64,000 nt of DNA. Source: Flavobacteriaceae bacterium PS02338. Its GTDB lineage: Bacteria > Bacteroidota > Bacteroidia > Sphingobacteriales > Sphingobacteriaceae. Made by a program: the position numbers and the translations under genes. Position 1 is the stretch's first letter, and every line of letters begins with the position of its first letter. The stretch is taken from positions 186,001 to 250,000 of the forward strand of contig JASCOD010000008.1 in the NCBI GenBank assembly GCA_029959615.1. The letters are read 5' to 3'. A model generated the notes under the pieces. It did not search any database and had not been told where the DNA came from. It worked only from the letters and a program-made list of their open reading frames with translations. This document shows positions 52,006 through 59,514 of the stretch, piece after piece.

Positions 52006-55000
52006 ATGAAAAACATTGACCTGAACCGTGGCCAGCTACATGGCGGAGGCAGCGCTTGGCCCGTCCTGAGGACGCTGCTGGCCCTTTCCATCTTCCTGTT
52101 TTCCCTCTTTCCCCTTTATGCCCAGCAGTACCCCGTAAGGCTGGTACCGGTAGTGGTGCCGCCCTACAGCATGCGGCTTTCGGACTATGCCACCGGCACG
52201 GATACCAAGCTGCAGCTGCAGGTGCTGATGGCCGACCTTAACGAGCCCCAGCACCAGGTGGGCATCCGGTTCTGGCTGGAGGCCGGCCTTAACGGCGTTC
52301 CCTATGCCCAGAGCAGCGACTTTGTGGTTGGCCTCAGTCCCTTCACCCTCTTCCCCGGCAATACGGTTACCCTCGGCAACGTAGAGCTGCGTGCCCTTTT
52401 CGAGCTGCGGAACCTCTCCGGCATCGGCGACCAGGCCTACGCCCGTCCACTTCCCGAGGGGCTCTACAGGTTCTGTTTCCAGGCCTACGACTACCAGACC
52501 CGCAGGGTACTTTCTGCCAGGTCCTGTGCCGCGGTGTTCCTGGTGCAGTACGATCCGCCCATACTGAACCTCCCCCAGCGTGGGGAGAAGGTACAGGCCC
52601 CCGCCCCGGGGGGCATACTGTTCCAGTGGATGCCCAGGCAGCTGGCGCCCAACACCCGCTACACCCTTACGCTGAAGGAGCTTTGGGACCCCGGCCAGGA
52701 TCCCGTTTCTGGCTTCCTGTCCTCACCACCGCTGTGGCAGCAGGAAAGCTATGCGCCCATGCTGCACTACGGTATGGACAAGCCGCAGCTGGTTGCCGGC
52801 AGGCGCTACGGCTGGCAGGTACAGGCCAGATCCGGTAGCCCCGTAATCGGGGGGAGCCCTACGGAAGACAACGGGGCCTACAAGAACAACGGACTGTCGG
52901 AGATCTACTGGTTCGACTATGTGGAGAACTGCCGGGTGCCCAGTTTCCCGATGGCCCGCAACAGTGGGACTGGGCGCACCGAGCTGAGCTGGATGCCTGC
53001 TGGGCAGCCCGTAGGCCAGTTCAGGGTGCAGTACCGCAAACGTGGCAGCGGTGGCGATTGGGTGGCAGAACAGAGCGAACGGTCCAGCTATACCCTTACC
53101 GGCCTTGAGGAGGGTACCGAATACGAATACCGCATCGGTACCGTCTGCGGCAGCGCAACGGGCCTTACCCTGCAGGACAATGGCGGTGACGGTGCCTACA
53201 GCTATACCGCCGTGCAGTATTTTGCCACCGGTGCCAGGGGCGGCCAGAACGGCAGCTACCAGTGCGGTACCATGCCGGTGGTGGACATCGCCAACAGGAG
53301 GCCGCTGCAGGTACAGCTGGTGGCCAACGAGGTGTTCATGGCGGGCGATTTCCCGGTCACCGTTATCCAGGCCGAAGGCAATAGCGGCAGCTACAGCGGC
53401 ACGGGCTATATCCAGGTTCCCTACCTTGCCGATACGCGTCTGAAGGTGGCATTCAGCAATATCCAGCTCAATACCGACAGGAAGCTGATCGGCGGTGTAG
53501 TGGAGACCACCTATGATATAGAGGAGACGAACGTGGTACAGGCAAGAGAGGTGGCCGGGCTTATAGAGGAGATTATCGGTCTTTTCAGGGATGTCGCCAA
53601 GATCTTGGGAGAGGTAATCAGCAACGGGCGTATGGAGCAGCAGGATTATGATAAGCTGAACAACAGTATTAACAAACTTGGCGAAGAGAACGGCAGGAAC
53701 ATGGCCGAAGCCGGGAAGCTCGGACTGATCAGCCCGGCACAGGCCAAAGAGATTGCCGAACTGCAGGAGAAGATAGCGGCCAACGCCAAGTCGCTCAGCT
53801 GTGCCGTAGGGGATGGCAAAAAGAAAGGTGCGGCAGATATGGCGGACGACGAGTGTATCGAAAAGGCAAAGGTGCTGAAGGAGGATGTGGAGAGACAGGC
53901 GCAGCTTACCGGAGAGGTGAATACCAAGTTGGCGGAGGCGCAGAAGAGTCTCGAATGCGACAGCAAACTGAAATTGTTGGCCTCATTGATAAAGAGCAAT
54001 GCGGTTGAGCTAAATTTCCTAAAGCTGTTGACAGCCGAGGAACAGCCCAATACCAAGTCTGCGGATGGAAAGTATAGTATAAGGACCTACAGCGGCACAG
54101 GCATCAAAATCGTATTTTATGAGAGTGGATGGCCAGAACAGATAGACCACCTTTTCAGGATAGAACTATCAAAAGCAGGTGCCAGTGATGTGGGAACAAC
54201 GGCTTTCTGGCTCTATTTCAACCCCAATGACATTACTTCGGACAAGGTGCCGGTCACGCTGGCACTAAAGGATACGATGCCGCTACCGGGCGAAAGGAAC
54301 TACTGCTACCTATCGATGGATGATCTGCCGTACGGAATCTCTGCGCAGGCGGCATTTTCGGATATGGTAGCCCAACAGGTGTTCCTAACGGCGGAGATTG
54401 TTTCCACGGGCGGAGCCCTGAAAGCAGGAAGATTTGCCACCGGCGCTGCCATAGACCTCGGTCTGCAACTCGCCCTTCTCGACATCATCAAGACCTCTCT
54501 GGGCCAGCGTTTCACCACTACCGACCTTTTGGCCGAGGTGTCATGGCCATCGGTACTTTATGGAGGCCTTACCTACAACAAAAAGATCCCAATTGTTGTG
54601 AACGTATTGGGCAGTTTTACGGTTGGCTTTGCCGATGCGCTTGCCAGGGAAGCTTTTAGGGAAAAGTCTGCCAAAAACCTTAACTTGGCACAAGCCAGCT
54701 ATGAAGGATTTAAGCAGGCACTGATAACAGCAGGTATTGAGGCTACACTTAGGCTGGTGAAACTACCAGCTAGGTATAATAGGCAACAGGTTGAGGATGC
54801 GTTTAAGAGGGTTAATCAGGCGGGGAACTTAGTTAGAGATATTGTCACTAAGCGTGTTATTAAAACTGTTCCAAAATGGGATAATAAATTAGGCAAGCTT
54901 TTAGAGTATCCTAAATACAATAATGTGGCTTTAGGTAAAAGTTCAGGAGGGTCTTTAAAGCAGTTTGGAGACGATGTAGGGGCTAATGTTTGGACTTCCG

Positions 55001-55326
55001 AAACTGATAATGTGTTCACATTAATGTACGATCTTCCAAGTTCATGGACATTTGAACGTTCTATAGTATCTGTTTTTGATGAAACTATTGGTACAAACGG
55101 GGGCAAAATATTGTTTGATATTTCAGGAGTAAATATACAAAAAGGTATAACAGGAGGAATGATTCATAATCAGAAATTGGTAATGCAGGGTTTTGTTACA
55201 GAATTAGAACTGCAGATGTTGCTTAGAAATAGAGGATGGTATAATAATGTGATCTTCCATGAGGGTGGTAAAGTTTTGTCAAATCAAGAACTTGTAACAA
55301 AGTCATTAAACTTTATTGGTCAGTAA
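52006..55326 (+). CDS. TANFOR/fibronectin-type III polymorphic toxin, full length
   Basis: 1106 residues. A long-n-region signal peptide ends near residue 40 (LYAQQ). A TANFOR-type surface module follows (~41-310: PVRLVPVVVPPYSMRLSDYA, LPEGLYRFCFQAYDYQTRRV, ILFQWMPR). Next come a fibronectin III domain (~310-415, YTLTGLEEGTEYEYRIGTVC), a CGTMP-type beta segment, a helical coiled-coil region (~510-690) and a pre-toxin linker (~814-940). The last ~165 residues are a separate tip (SGVNIQKGITGG, FVTELELQML). GC is about 60% in the head and near 32% in the tip. The linker recurs in two downstream cassettes with other tips, the mark of polymorphic toxins. The tip's fold is not recognised and the secretion route is not visible. 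Confidence 0.85.
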   Translation: MKNIDLNRGQLHGGGSAWPVLRTLLALSIFLFSLFPLYAQQYPVRLVPVVVPPYSMRLSDYATGTDTKLQLQVLMADLNEPQHQVGIRFWLEAGLNGVPYAQSSDFVVGLSPFTLFPGNTVTLGNVELRALFELRNLSGIGDQAYARPLPEGLYRFCFQAYDYQTRRVLSARSCAAVFLVQYDPPILNLPQRGEKVQAPAPGGILFQWMPRQLAPNTRYTLTLKELWDPGQDPVSGFLSSPPLWQQESYAPMLHYGMDKPQLVAGRRYGWQVQARSGSPVIGGSPTEDNGAYKNNGLSEIYWFDYVENCRVPSFPMARNSGTGRTELSWMPAGQPVGQFRVQYRKRGSGGDWVAEQSERSSYTLTGLEEGTEYEYRIGTVCGSATGLTLQDNGGDGAYSYTAVQYFATGARGGQNGSYQCGTMPVVDIANRRPLQVQLVANEVFMAGDFPVTVIQAEGNSGSYSGTGYIQVPYLADTRLKVAFSNIQLNTDRKLIGGVVETTYDIEETNVVQAREVAGLIEEIIGLFRDVAKILGEVISNGRMEQQDYDKLNNSINKLGEENGRNMAEAGKLGLISPAQAKEIAELQEKIAANAKSLSCAVGDGKKKGAADMADDECIEKAKVLKEDVERQAQLTGEVNTKLAEAQKSLECDSKLKLLASLIKSNAVELNFLKLLTAEEQPNTKSADGKYSIRTYSGTGIKIVFYESGWPEQIDHLFRIELSKAGASDVGTTAFWLYFNPNDITSDKVPVTLALKDTMPLPGERNYCYLSMDDLPYGISAQAAFSDMVAQQVFLTAEIVSTGGALKAGRFATGAAIDLGLQLALLDIIKTSLGQRFTTTDLLAEVSWPSVLYGGLTYNKKIPIVVNVLGSFTVGFADALAREAFREKSAKNLNLAQASYEGFKQALITAGIEATLRLVKLPARYNRQQVEDAFKRVNQAGNLVRDIVTKRVIKTVPKWDNKLGKLLEYPKYNNVALGKSSGGSLKQFGDDVGANVWTSETDNVFTLMYDLPSSWTFERSIVSVFDETIGTNGGKILFDISGVNIQKGITGGMIHNQKLVMQGFVTELELQMLLRNRGWYNNVIFHEGGKVLSNQELVTKSLNFIGQ
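54445..54825 (+). repeat. Pre-toxin linker repeat, copy 1
   Basis: 381 bases encoding AIDLGLQLALLDIIKTSLGQ through QQVEDAFKRV. The copies at 55936-56268 and 57580-57960 are nearly identical, while sequence after them differs completely. This is the recombination module that joins heads to tips. Confidence 0.95.
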
Positions 55327-55328
55327 TC

Positions 55329-55661
55329 ATGGATACTATAATTTCTCACATACTCAATAAAAAAATTACAGGACTGTTTCATAATTATATTGAAATGTCA
55401 ATGTCAGTTTTTTTTGAAGACACTACTGAGCTTAAGTTTGTAGAATGTGCTATCGTAATGAATTCTGGAATTGTCGGACATGAAATAACTTTTGCATCAA
55501 CTTCGGGTACATTAGGTCTAACTCTCGAGTTAAAAAAATTAGGTCGAGACCCGAATGATTATTTATACTTTATTATGAGTAGAGACATTAAGGATTTTAA
55601 CAATAAAAATGAATTGCTCATTTGTTACAAAAGGATCCAACTACAAAGCTCTCAGCTTTGA
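55329..55661 (+). CDS. Putative immunity protein of the full-length toxin
   Basis: 110 residues, starting 2 bases after the toxin stop. No signal peptide, mixed alpha/beta, acidic (MSVFFEDTTELKFVECAIVM, LGLTLELKKLGRDPNDYLYF). AT-rich like the toxin tip. No family is recognised; the role is inferred from its size and position, which is standard for polymorphic toxin immunity genes. Confidence 0.65.
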   Translation: MDTIISHILNKKITGLFHNYIEMSMSVFFEDTTELKFVECAIVMNSGIVGHEITFASTSGTLGLTLELKKLGRDPNDYLYFIMSRDIKDFNNKNELLICYKRIQLQSSQL

Positions 55662-55669
55662 AAACTTTT

Positions 55670-55929
55670 TTACTCGTAATGCCCTTTAAGTGAAGCGATA
55701 ATTAGCGTATCCTCCGCAATGGTATACACATATCTATGCTCTTGGTTAATTCTGCGAGACCAGTAACCTGCAAGGTCGTATTTTAGGATTTCGGGCTTGC
55801 CGATGCTTTCAAATGGGTTTTCGGTAATGGCATCGGTAAGTTTTTCTATTTTCTTAGGATGGCGGTATTGCCCGTTTTACGCCAAAATTGCAAATGCTCA
55901 TGGGCGGCATCGGTTAATTCTATTTGCAT
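55670..55929 (-). pseudogene. Frameshifted YoeB/Txe-family toxin gene
   Basis: On the reverse strand MQIELTDAAHEHLQFWRKTG starts at 55929. After a frameshift near 55846-55862 the other frame continues KKIEKLTDAI, NPFESIGKPEILKYDLAGYW, SRRINQEHRYVYTIAEDTLI and ends ASLKGHYE. Together this is a whole YoeB/Txe mRNA-interferase (usual ~85 residues) including the GKPE...SRRI...HRYVY signature. The total length of 260 is not a multiple of three. No YefM antitoxin is present, as the DNA upstream of its start has been replaced by a toxin cassette. Confidence 0.85.
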
Positions 55930-56748
55930 AAATTGCTCGACATCATCAAGACCTCTCTGGGCGAGCGTTTCACCACTACCGACCTTTTGGCCGAGGTGTC
56001 ATGGCCTTCGGTACTTTATGGAGGCCTTACCTACAACAAAAAGATCCCTATTGTTGTGAACGTATTGGGCAGCTTCACGGTTGGCTTCGCCGATGCGCTT
56101 GCCAGGGAAACCTTTAGGGAAAAGTCTGCCAAAAACCTTAACTTGGCGCAAGCCAGCTATGAAGGATTTAAGCAGGCGCTGATAACAGCAGGTATTGAGG
56201 CTACACTTAGGCTGGTGAAACTACCGGCTAGGTATAACAGGCAACAGGTTGAGGATGCGTTTAGGGGGGCTAAAGGGCTGGGGAGGCAGAGTTGGAATGG
56301 CTTTACAAACATCCTTAAAGCCAATTCTGAAGAAATTGCAGAAGCAACTACAAGAATTAGCAACTATAGGACTTCCAATAACTTAAAAGGTGGAAATTAT
56401 GGTTATTTGGAAGGTTCTGTTAATGGGAACACTGTTGATAATAAATTTTGGAGAAGTACATCATATGATGTTGCAGAAAGAGAAATACATATTTTTGATG
56501 CTATAAGTGTACAAGGTGGAGGCGGTTCAGAATGGTTAAGAATTACTGATTCTGAATATAGGATGCTTAATAAATTGGCGAGCGACTTGGGTGCGGTTAA
56601 AGGTGGGAAATATTCCAATATGACTGGCGAATTAAAAATCATTTCAGAAAACCCTTATTGTGCTTCTTGCACAGGAATAATTCAACAATTTAATGAAATG
56701 TTCCCTAACATAAAACTTATATTAATAGACGGTGCTAAGTATAAATAA
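55924..56748 (+). CDS. Orphan toxin cassette with deaminase-like tip
   Basis: 274 codons open from a TTG at 55924; no ATG, signal peptide or N-terminal modules. The frame starts in the pre-toxin linker (LLDIIKTSLGERFTTTDLLA) and switches at RGAKGLG to a new tip. The tip shows RITDSEYRMLNKLASDLG, then TGELKIISENPYCASCTGII and QQFNEMFPNIKLILIDG. An acid followed by PxCxxC and a QF..FPNI strand resembles the Toxin-deaminase (BURPS668_1122-type) nucleic-acid deaminases. Catalytic residues would be the Glu of DSE and the two Cys. It is likely a silent donor rather than an expressed gene. Confidence 0.7.
   Translation: MHKLLDIIKTSLGERFTTTDLLAEVSWPSVLYGGLTYNKKIPIVVNVLGSFTVGFADALARETFREKSAKNLNLAQASYEGFKQALITAGIEATLRLVKLPARYNRQQVEDAFRGAKGLGRQSWNGFTNILKANSEEIAEATTRISNYRTSNNLKGGNYGYLEGSVNGNTVDNKFWRSTSYDVAEREIHIFDAISVQGGGGSEWLRITDSEYRMLNKLASDLGAVKGGKYSNMTGELKIISENPYCASCTGIIQQFNEMFPNIKLILIDGAKYK
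55936..56268 (+). repeat. Pre-toxin linker repeat, copy 2 (5'-truncated)
   Basis: It matches 54478-54810 almost base for base. The left end is abrupt, directly abutting the start of the YoeB-like pseudogene on the other strand, so the junction is a recombination breakpoint. Confidence 0.92.
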
Positions 56749-56753
56749 AAGTT

Positions 56754-56999
56754 ATGGAAGAAAATAAAGAATTAAATTTTAAAGTAATGGTTACATCAGT
56801 AGATGTTCTGCAGAAAGAAATTGAAAGATTTAATAAATTTCGTAATACAGATTTTGAAATTATAGAAGTTATAGAAGAGGTAGAAGTGTTTTTTTGCAAA
56901 ATTAGAACTACTTCCAGATTAGAAAATATTTTTAGTTTAGGTTTTGGCTTGGCTTGCTATGAAGAGGAGTTGCGTAAAAAAAGAGAAATAGATTGGTAG
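56754..56999 (+). CDS. Putative immunity protein for the deaminase tip
   Basis: 81 residues, 5 bases after the cassette stop. Strongly acidic middle (FEIIEVIEEVEVF) and a Lys/Arg-rich end (EEELRKKREIDW). No family recognised. A degraded paralogue follows at 57041-57285 with the matching end RKKSEIDW, so the gene was duplicated together with the toxin tail. Confidence 0.65.
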   Translation: MEENKELNFKVMVTSVDVLQKEIERFNKFRNTDFEIIEVIEEVEVFFCKIRTTSRLENIFSLGFGLACYEEELRKKREIDW

Positions 57000-57000
57000 T

Positions 57001-57054
57001 TCAATGAAATGTATCCAAATGTAAAATTGATATTGGTTGATGGAGCAAAATAAA
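57001..57054 (+). pseudogene. Remnant of a second deaminase-tip C-terminus
   Basis: Directly after the immunity stop, the bases translate to FNEMYPNVKLILVDGAK and a stop. This parallels FNEMFPNIKLILIDGAKYK at the end of the cassette above. Only the last 17 residues remain. Confidence 0.85.
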
Positions 57055-57285
57055 CTTAATTTAGATTTTCCATGTAATGATAGATAGGTTGTAGAAAATT
57101 TAGTCAACAGATTTTCTAATCTATACAATATCAATATTACGATTGAGAAGGAAGAAGATAGGGATGGTGTTGTTTTCTTTACAATATCATCAAATCAATT
57201 TACTCCGAACTTAATTTTTGAAATTGGGTATTATTATAATGGCTATATTAGTCAGCTAAGAAAAAAAAGTGAAATAGATTGGTAA
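57041..57285 (+). pseudogene. Degraded immunity gene paralogue
   Basis: It starts MEQNKLN (compare MEENKELN in the intact gene), then needs a frameshift and has a TAG at 57085. It continues VVENLVNRFSNLYNINITIE and ends ISQLRKKSEIDW. The end and start both match the intact immunity gene at 56754-56999, with a diverged middle. Confidence 0.75.
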
Positions 57286-57288
57286 CCC

Positions 57289-57317
57289 AAAAAAAGCGGT
57301 CATTCGACCGCTTTTTT
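57289..57317 (+). terminator. Intrinsic terminator inside the island
   Basis: AAAAAAAGCGGTC pairs with GACCGCTTTTTT around ATTC, right after the degraded immunity gene. Confidence 0.9.
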
Positions 57318-57362
57318 GTTGCTAAAACATCAGATACGTTGTTATAAAAATGTTTAAACCTG

Positions 57363-57433
57363 TGGTTGGTGTTGTCACCATACTATATATTACAGTAGGC
57401 TAAACCGAAGTTAGTTGGTGATAACACCAACCA
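57363..57433. repeat. TTGGTGTTGTCACCA inverted repeat
   Basis: TGGTTGGTGTTGTCACCA (57363-57380) and TGGTGATAACACCAACCA (57416-57433) are inverted copies with one mismatch, 35 bases apart. They lie just upstream of the third toxin cassette. Confidence 0.75.
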
Positions 57434-57474
57434 AAAAGAAAATTGGTTAATGTTGCCATAACTGTAGCCAGCAG

Positions 57475-58539
57475 TTGGGTAGTTATGTAGACAAGGTTAT
57501 TGGTAACGACGAGACAGCACTCTACGGAAAAGGCAAGCTAACGGCCGAAGTACTATCTCTTTTTATAGGTACGGAAGAAGCTGCCATAGACCTCGGTCTG
57601 CAACTGGCTCTGCTCGACATCATCAAGACCTATCTGGGCCAGCGTTTCACCACTACCGACCTTTTGGTCGAAGTATCATGGCCATCGGTACTTTATGGAG
57701 GCCTTACCTACAACAAAAAGATCCCAATTGTTGTGAACGTATTGGGTAGTTTTACGGTTGGCTTTGTCGATGCGCTTGCCAAGGAAGCTTTTAGGGAAAA
57801 GTCTGCCAAAAACCTTAACTTGGCACGAGCCAGCTATGAAGGATTTAAGCAGGCGCTGATAACAGCAGGTATTGAGGCTACACTTAGGCTGGTGAAACTA
57901 CCAGCTAGGTATAATAAGCAACAGTTTGAGGATGCGTTTAAGAGGGTTAGCAAGGCGGGGGATGCAGTATTTGGTTCAGCAAGACAATTTGTCAGAAACA
58001 AATACGGGCAGAATGTTTTAAATCAGTTAGCCGCTAAATTTGGTGCTAACAACGATGGTGCTGCTGCAGTGATTCTTCAAAAATGGGGAGATGAAGGTTT
58101 GATAATTTTAAATAAGTCTACGGTTAATTCACTTGATAATGCCGCAAATGAATTACTGAGAGGTAAAACAGCTTATCGCCATATAAGTTCAGATGTCTCA
58201 TATCTTGAACAGTTAAAAACAACAGGAAAAGTTCCTCAAAATCCTAATAAAACTTATTTCAGTTTAGATAAATTTGATGACCCTGCAGTTGCTATTGATA
58301 AAATGCAATTAAATGCAGATGCTACTGATGCAGTTTGGAGATTGGAATTTGATGCCAATCAAATGGTTGGAAAAACAGTTTTTCCAACGGGGAAATGGAA
58401 TAATTCAGAATATATAGAGGTCGTAACAAGAAGTTATCCAGATTTTGGTTCTGGAGGGGCATCACAATTTATTACACAATCGGAAATTATATTGAAACGT
58501 ATGGTAAATTTGAAAACTGGACAGGTAATCAACTTTTAG
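57475..58539 (+). CDS. Orphan toxin cassette 2, tip of unknown fold
   Basis: 354 codons from a TTG; the frame is open from 57451 but no ATG is present. It begins YVDKVIGNDETALYGKGKLT, a pre-linker sequence not found in the full-length gene, so it comes from a different parent. The shared linker follows (~36-162), then a new tip: TAYRHISSDVSYLEQLKTTG, KTYFSLDKFDDPAVAIDKMQ, VFPTGKWNNSEYIEVVTRSY and GASQFITQSEIILKRM. The YRHIS / TYFS / QFITQSE layout might be an ADP-ribosyltransferase-like fold, but that is a guess. No signal peptide. Confidence 0.7.
   Translation: MGSYVDKVIGNDETALYGKGKLTAEVLSLFIGTEEAAIDLGLQLALLDIIKTYLGQRFTTTDLLVEVSWPSVLYGGLTYNKKIPIVVNVLGSFTVGFVDALAKEAFREKSAKNLNLARASYEGFKQALITAGIEATLRLVKLPARYNKQQFEDAFKRVSKAGDAVFGSARQFVRNKYGQNVLNQLAAKFGANNDGAAAVILQKWGDEGLIILNKSTVNSLDNAANELLRGKTAYRHISSDVSYLEQLKTTGKVPQNPNKTYFSLDKFDDPAVAIDKMQLNADATDAVWRLEFDANQMVGKTVFPTGKWNNSEYIEVVTRSYPDFGSGGASQFITQSEIILKRMVNLKTGQVINF
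57580..57960 (+). repeat. Pre-toxin linker repeat, copy 3
   Basis: 381 bases, the same length as copy 1 and nearly identical; changes include TCT to TAT (Ser to Tyr) and GCC to GTC (Ala to Val). Both ends of similarity are sharp. Confidence 0.95.
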
Positions 58540-58544
58540 AATTC

Positions 58545-58796
58545 ATGAAACGCTGGAAAATAATTAAATCAATAGCAGATGTAATTTGTCATGACCCATT
58601 TTCATTTAGCCCAAAATGGAAATGGAAAGCATTACCCCAAGAATTAAAAAGCGAGTACCAACGTGTACTTCCCATACTTAAATTGTGGGAAGCCGCAGGT
58701 TACATCACATTGTTAGAAGATGAAGAATATGCTTTTGTTTTACATCCTGAAAAACTGCCCAGTAAAGAGCAATTGATTAAGGAAAGTAAAGTTTAA
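58545..58796 (+). CDS. Putative immunity protein for cassette 2
   Basis: 83 residues, 5 bases after the cassette stop. Trp/Pro-rich start (MKRWKIIKSIADVICHDPFS), then KWKWKALPQELKSEYQRVLP and an acidic EDEEYAFVLHPEKLPS. No family is recognised. Role inferred from position. Confidence 0.65.
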   Translation: MKRWKIIKSIADVICHDPFSFSPKWKWKALPQELKSEYQRVLPILKLWEAAGYITLLEDEEYAFVLHPEKLPSKEQLIKESKV

Positions 58797-58842
58797 CAGT
58801 GCAGACTATACAGAAGTTTTAACGAGAAGTTATCCATTAATG
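58795..58842 (+). pseudogene. Fragment of a paralogous cassette-2-type tip
   Basis: The bases overlapping the immunity stop read NSADYTEVLTRSYPLMAQ. This matches NNSEYIEVVTRSYPDFG inside the cassette-2 tip. Nothing recognisable precedes or follows it, so it is a recombination remnant. Confidence 0.75.
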
Positions 58843-58884
58843 GCGCAAGTCTTGTGTTGGGGCTTAGGGTGAGAGACTTGTGCC
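58842..58884. repeat. GGCGCAAGTCT inverted repeat
   Basis: GGCGCAAGTCT (58842-58852) pairs with AGACTTGTGCC (58874-58884), one G-T wobble, across a loop containing TTGGGGCTTAGGGTGAG. It sits exactly at the end of the tip fragment. Confidence 0.65.
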
Positions 58885-59132
58885 TGTAAGTATTTACATA
58901 TTGAAACAGAAGACTTTGTCTGGGAATATAAATACAAGCAGAGCTATAAAAATAGAAGCGTCAAATTTTCTTTTTCTCTGAAAGAAATAGGATAGAAAAC
59001 TATTCCGGTCTGGAGACCTTGGTTTTCTAGAAAGGTTTAAGTGGCCCTTCGGAACACTCAAACCAGAAGGGCAAATCAGAACGTTATGAAATGGAAACTA
59101 ACAAACCCTCTTTATACCCCCTACAATACTTA
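58885..59132. other. Unassigned stretch at the right end of the island
   Basis: No supported frame. It contains small hairpins (GGTCTGGAGACC at about 59009 and GCCCTTC...GAAGGGC at about 59043-59076) that could be part of a decayed element or RNA. Nothing firmer can be said. Confidence 0.4.
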
Positions 59133-59447
59133 TTTAATCCTCCGTTCTGTTTGTTTAATGTTCCGTTAGGTTCTTTTAATGCTATGTTGCCTTAATTTAA
59201 TGCAAACTAGCCTTCCTTTAATCATGTTTTGCGCTTATTTAATGCTCCGTAGCCTTTTTAGAAAGGTCGCTTTCGCTCTTTGAATGCTCCCGAGTATTAA
59301 ATTAATCCTTCGGATCATTCCAAGTACTCGACAGATCATTCCGGGAGGTCGTCGTTTCATTAAAAGAAGGCATCGGAGGGTAAAAAGAATGGTCTGTAGG
59401 ATTGCCAATAACCTACAGACCATTACAGGAACTCGTCGGATGTGTCT
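59133..59447. repeat. 21-bp-period degenerate tandem array
   Basis: TTTAAT recurs at 59133, 59154, 59175, 59196, 59217 and 59238, exactly every 21 bases. TTGAAT (59280) and ATTAAT (59301) stay in the same register. Later units keep CATT at the same period (59316, 59337, 59358, then 59421). A typical unit is TTTAATGCTCCGTAGCCTTT plus T. A 13-bp perfect stem (AATGGTCTGTAGG, 59388-59400, with CCTACAGACCATT, 59412-59424) lies inside. Non-coding as far as can be judged. Confidence 0.85.
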
Positions 59448-59514
59448 TTTATGGTTCCATTTCGCTTGTATTATTTCCCCAACTGTTTGAGTGTTTTCTT
59501 GCCTTAAAATAGGG

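Noticed and set aside
52036..54056. Several alternative frames over the GC-rich toxin head
   Set aside because: High GC lowers stop-codon frequency; the 1106-codon frame has clear signal peptide and domains, the others do not.
59133..59447. The 21-bp array as a CRISPR
   Set aside because: There is no constant repeat alternating with unique spacers of ~30 bases; the units are short, contiguous and degenerate, and no cas gene is present.
59284..59490. A 68-codon forward frame in the 21-bp array
   Set aside because: It starts inside the array, has heptad repeats simply because 21 is a multiple of 3, and an overlapping reverse frame (59235-59423) is equally open.
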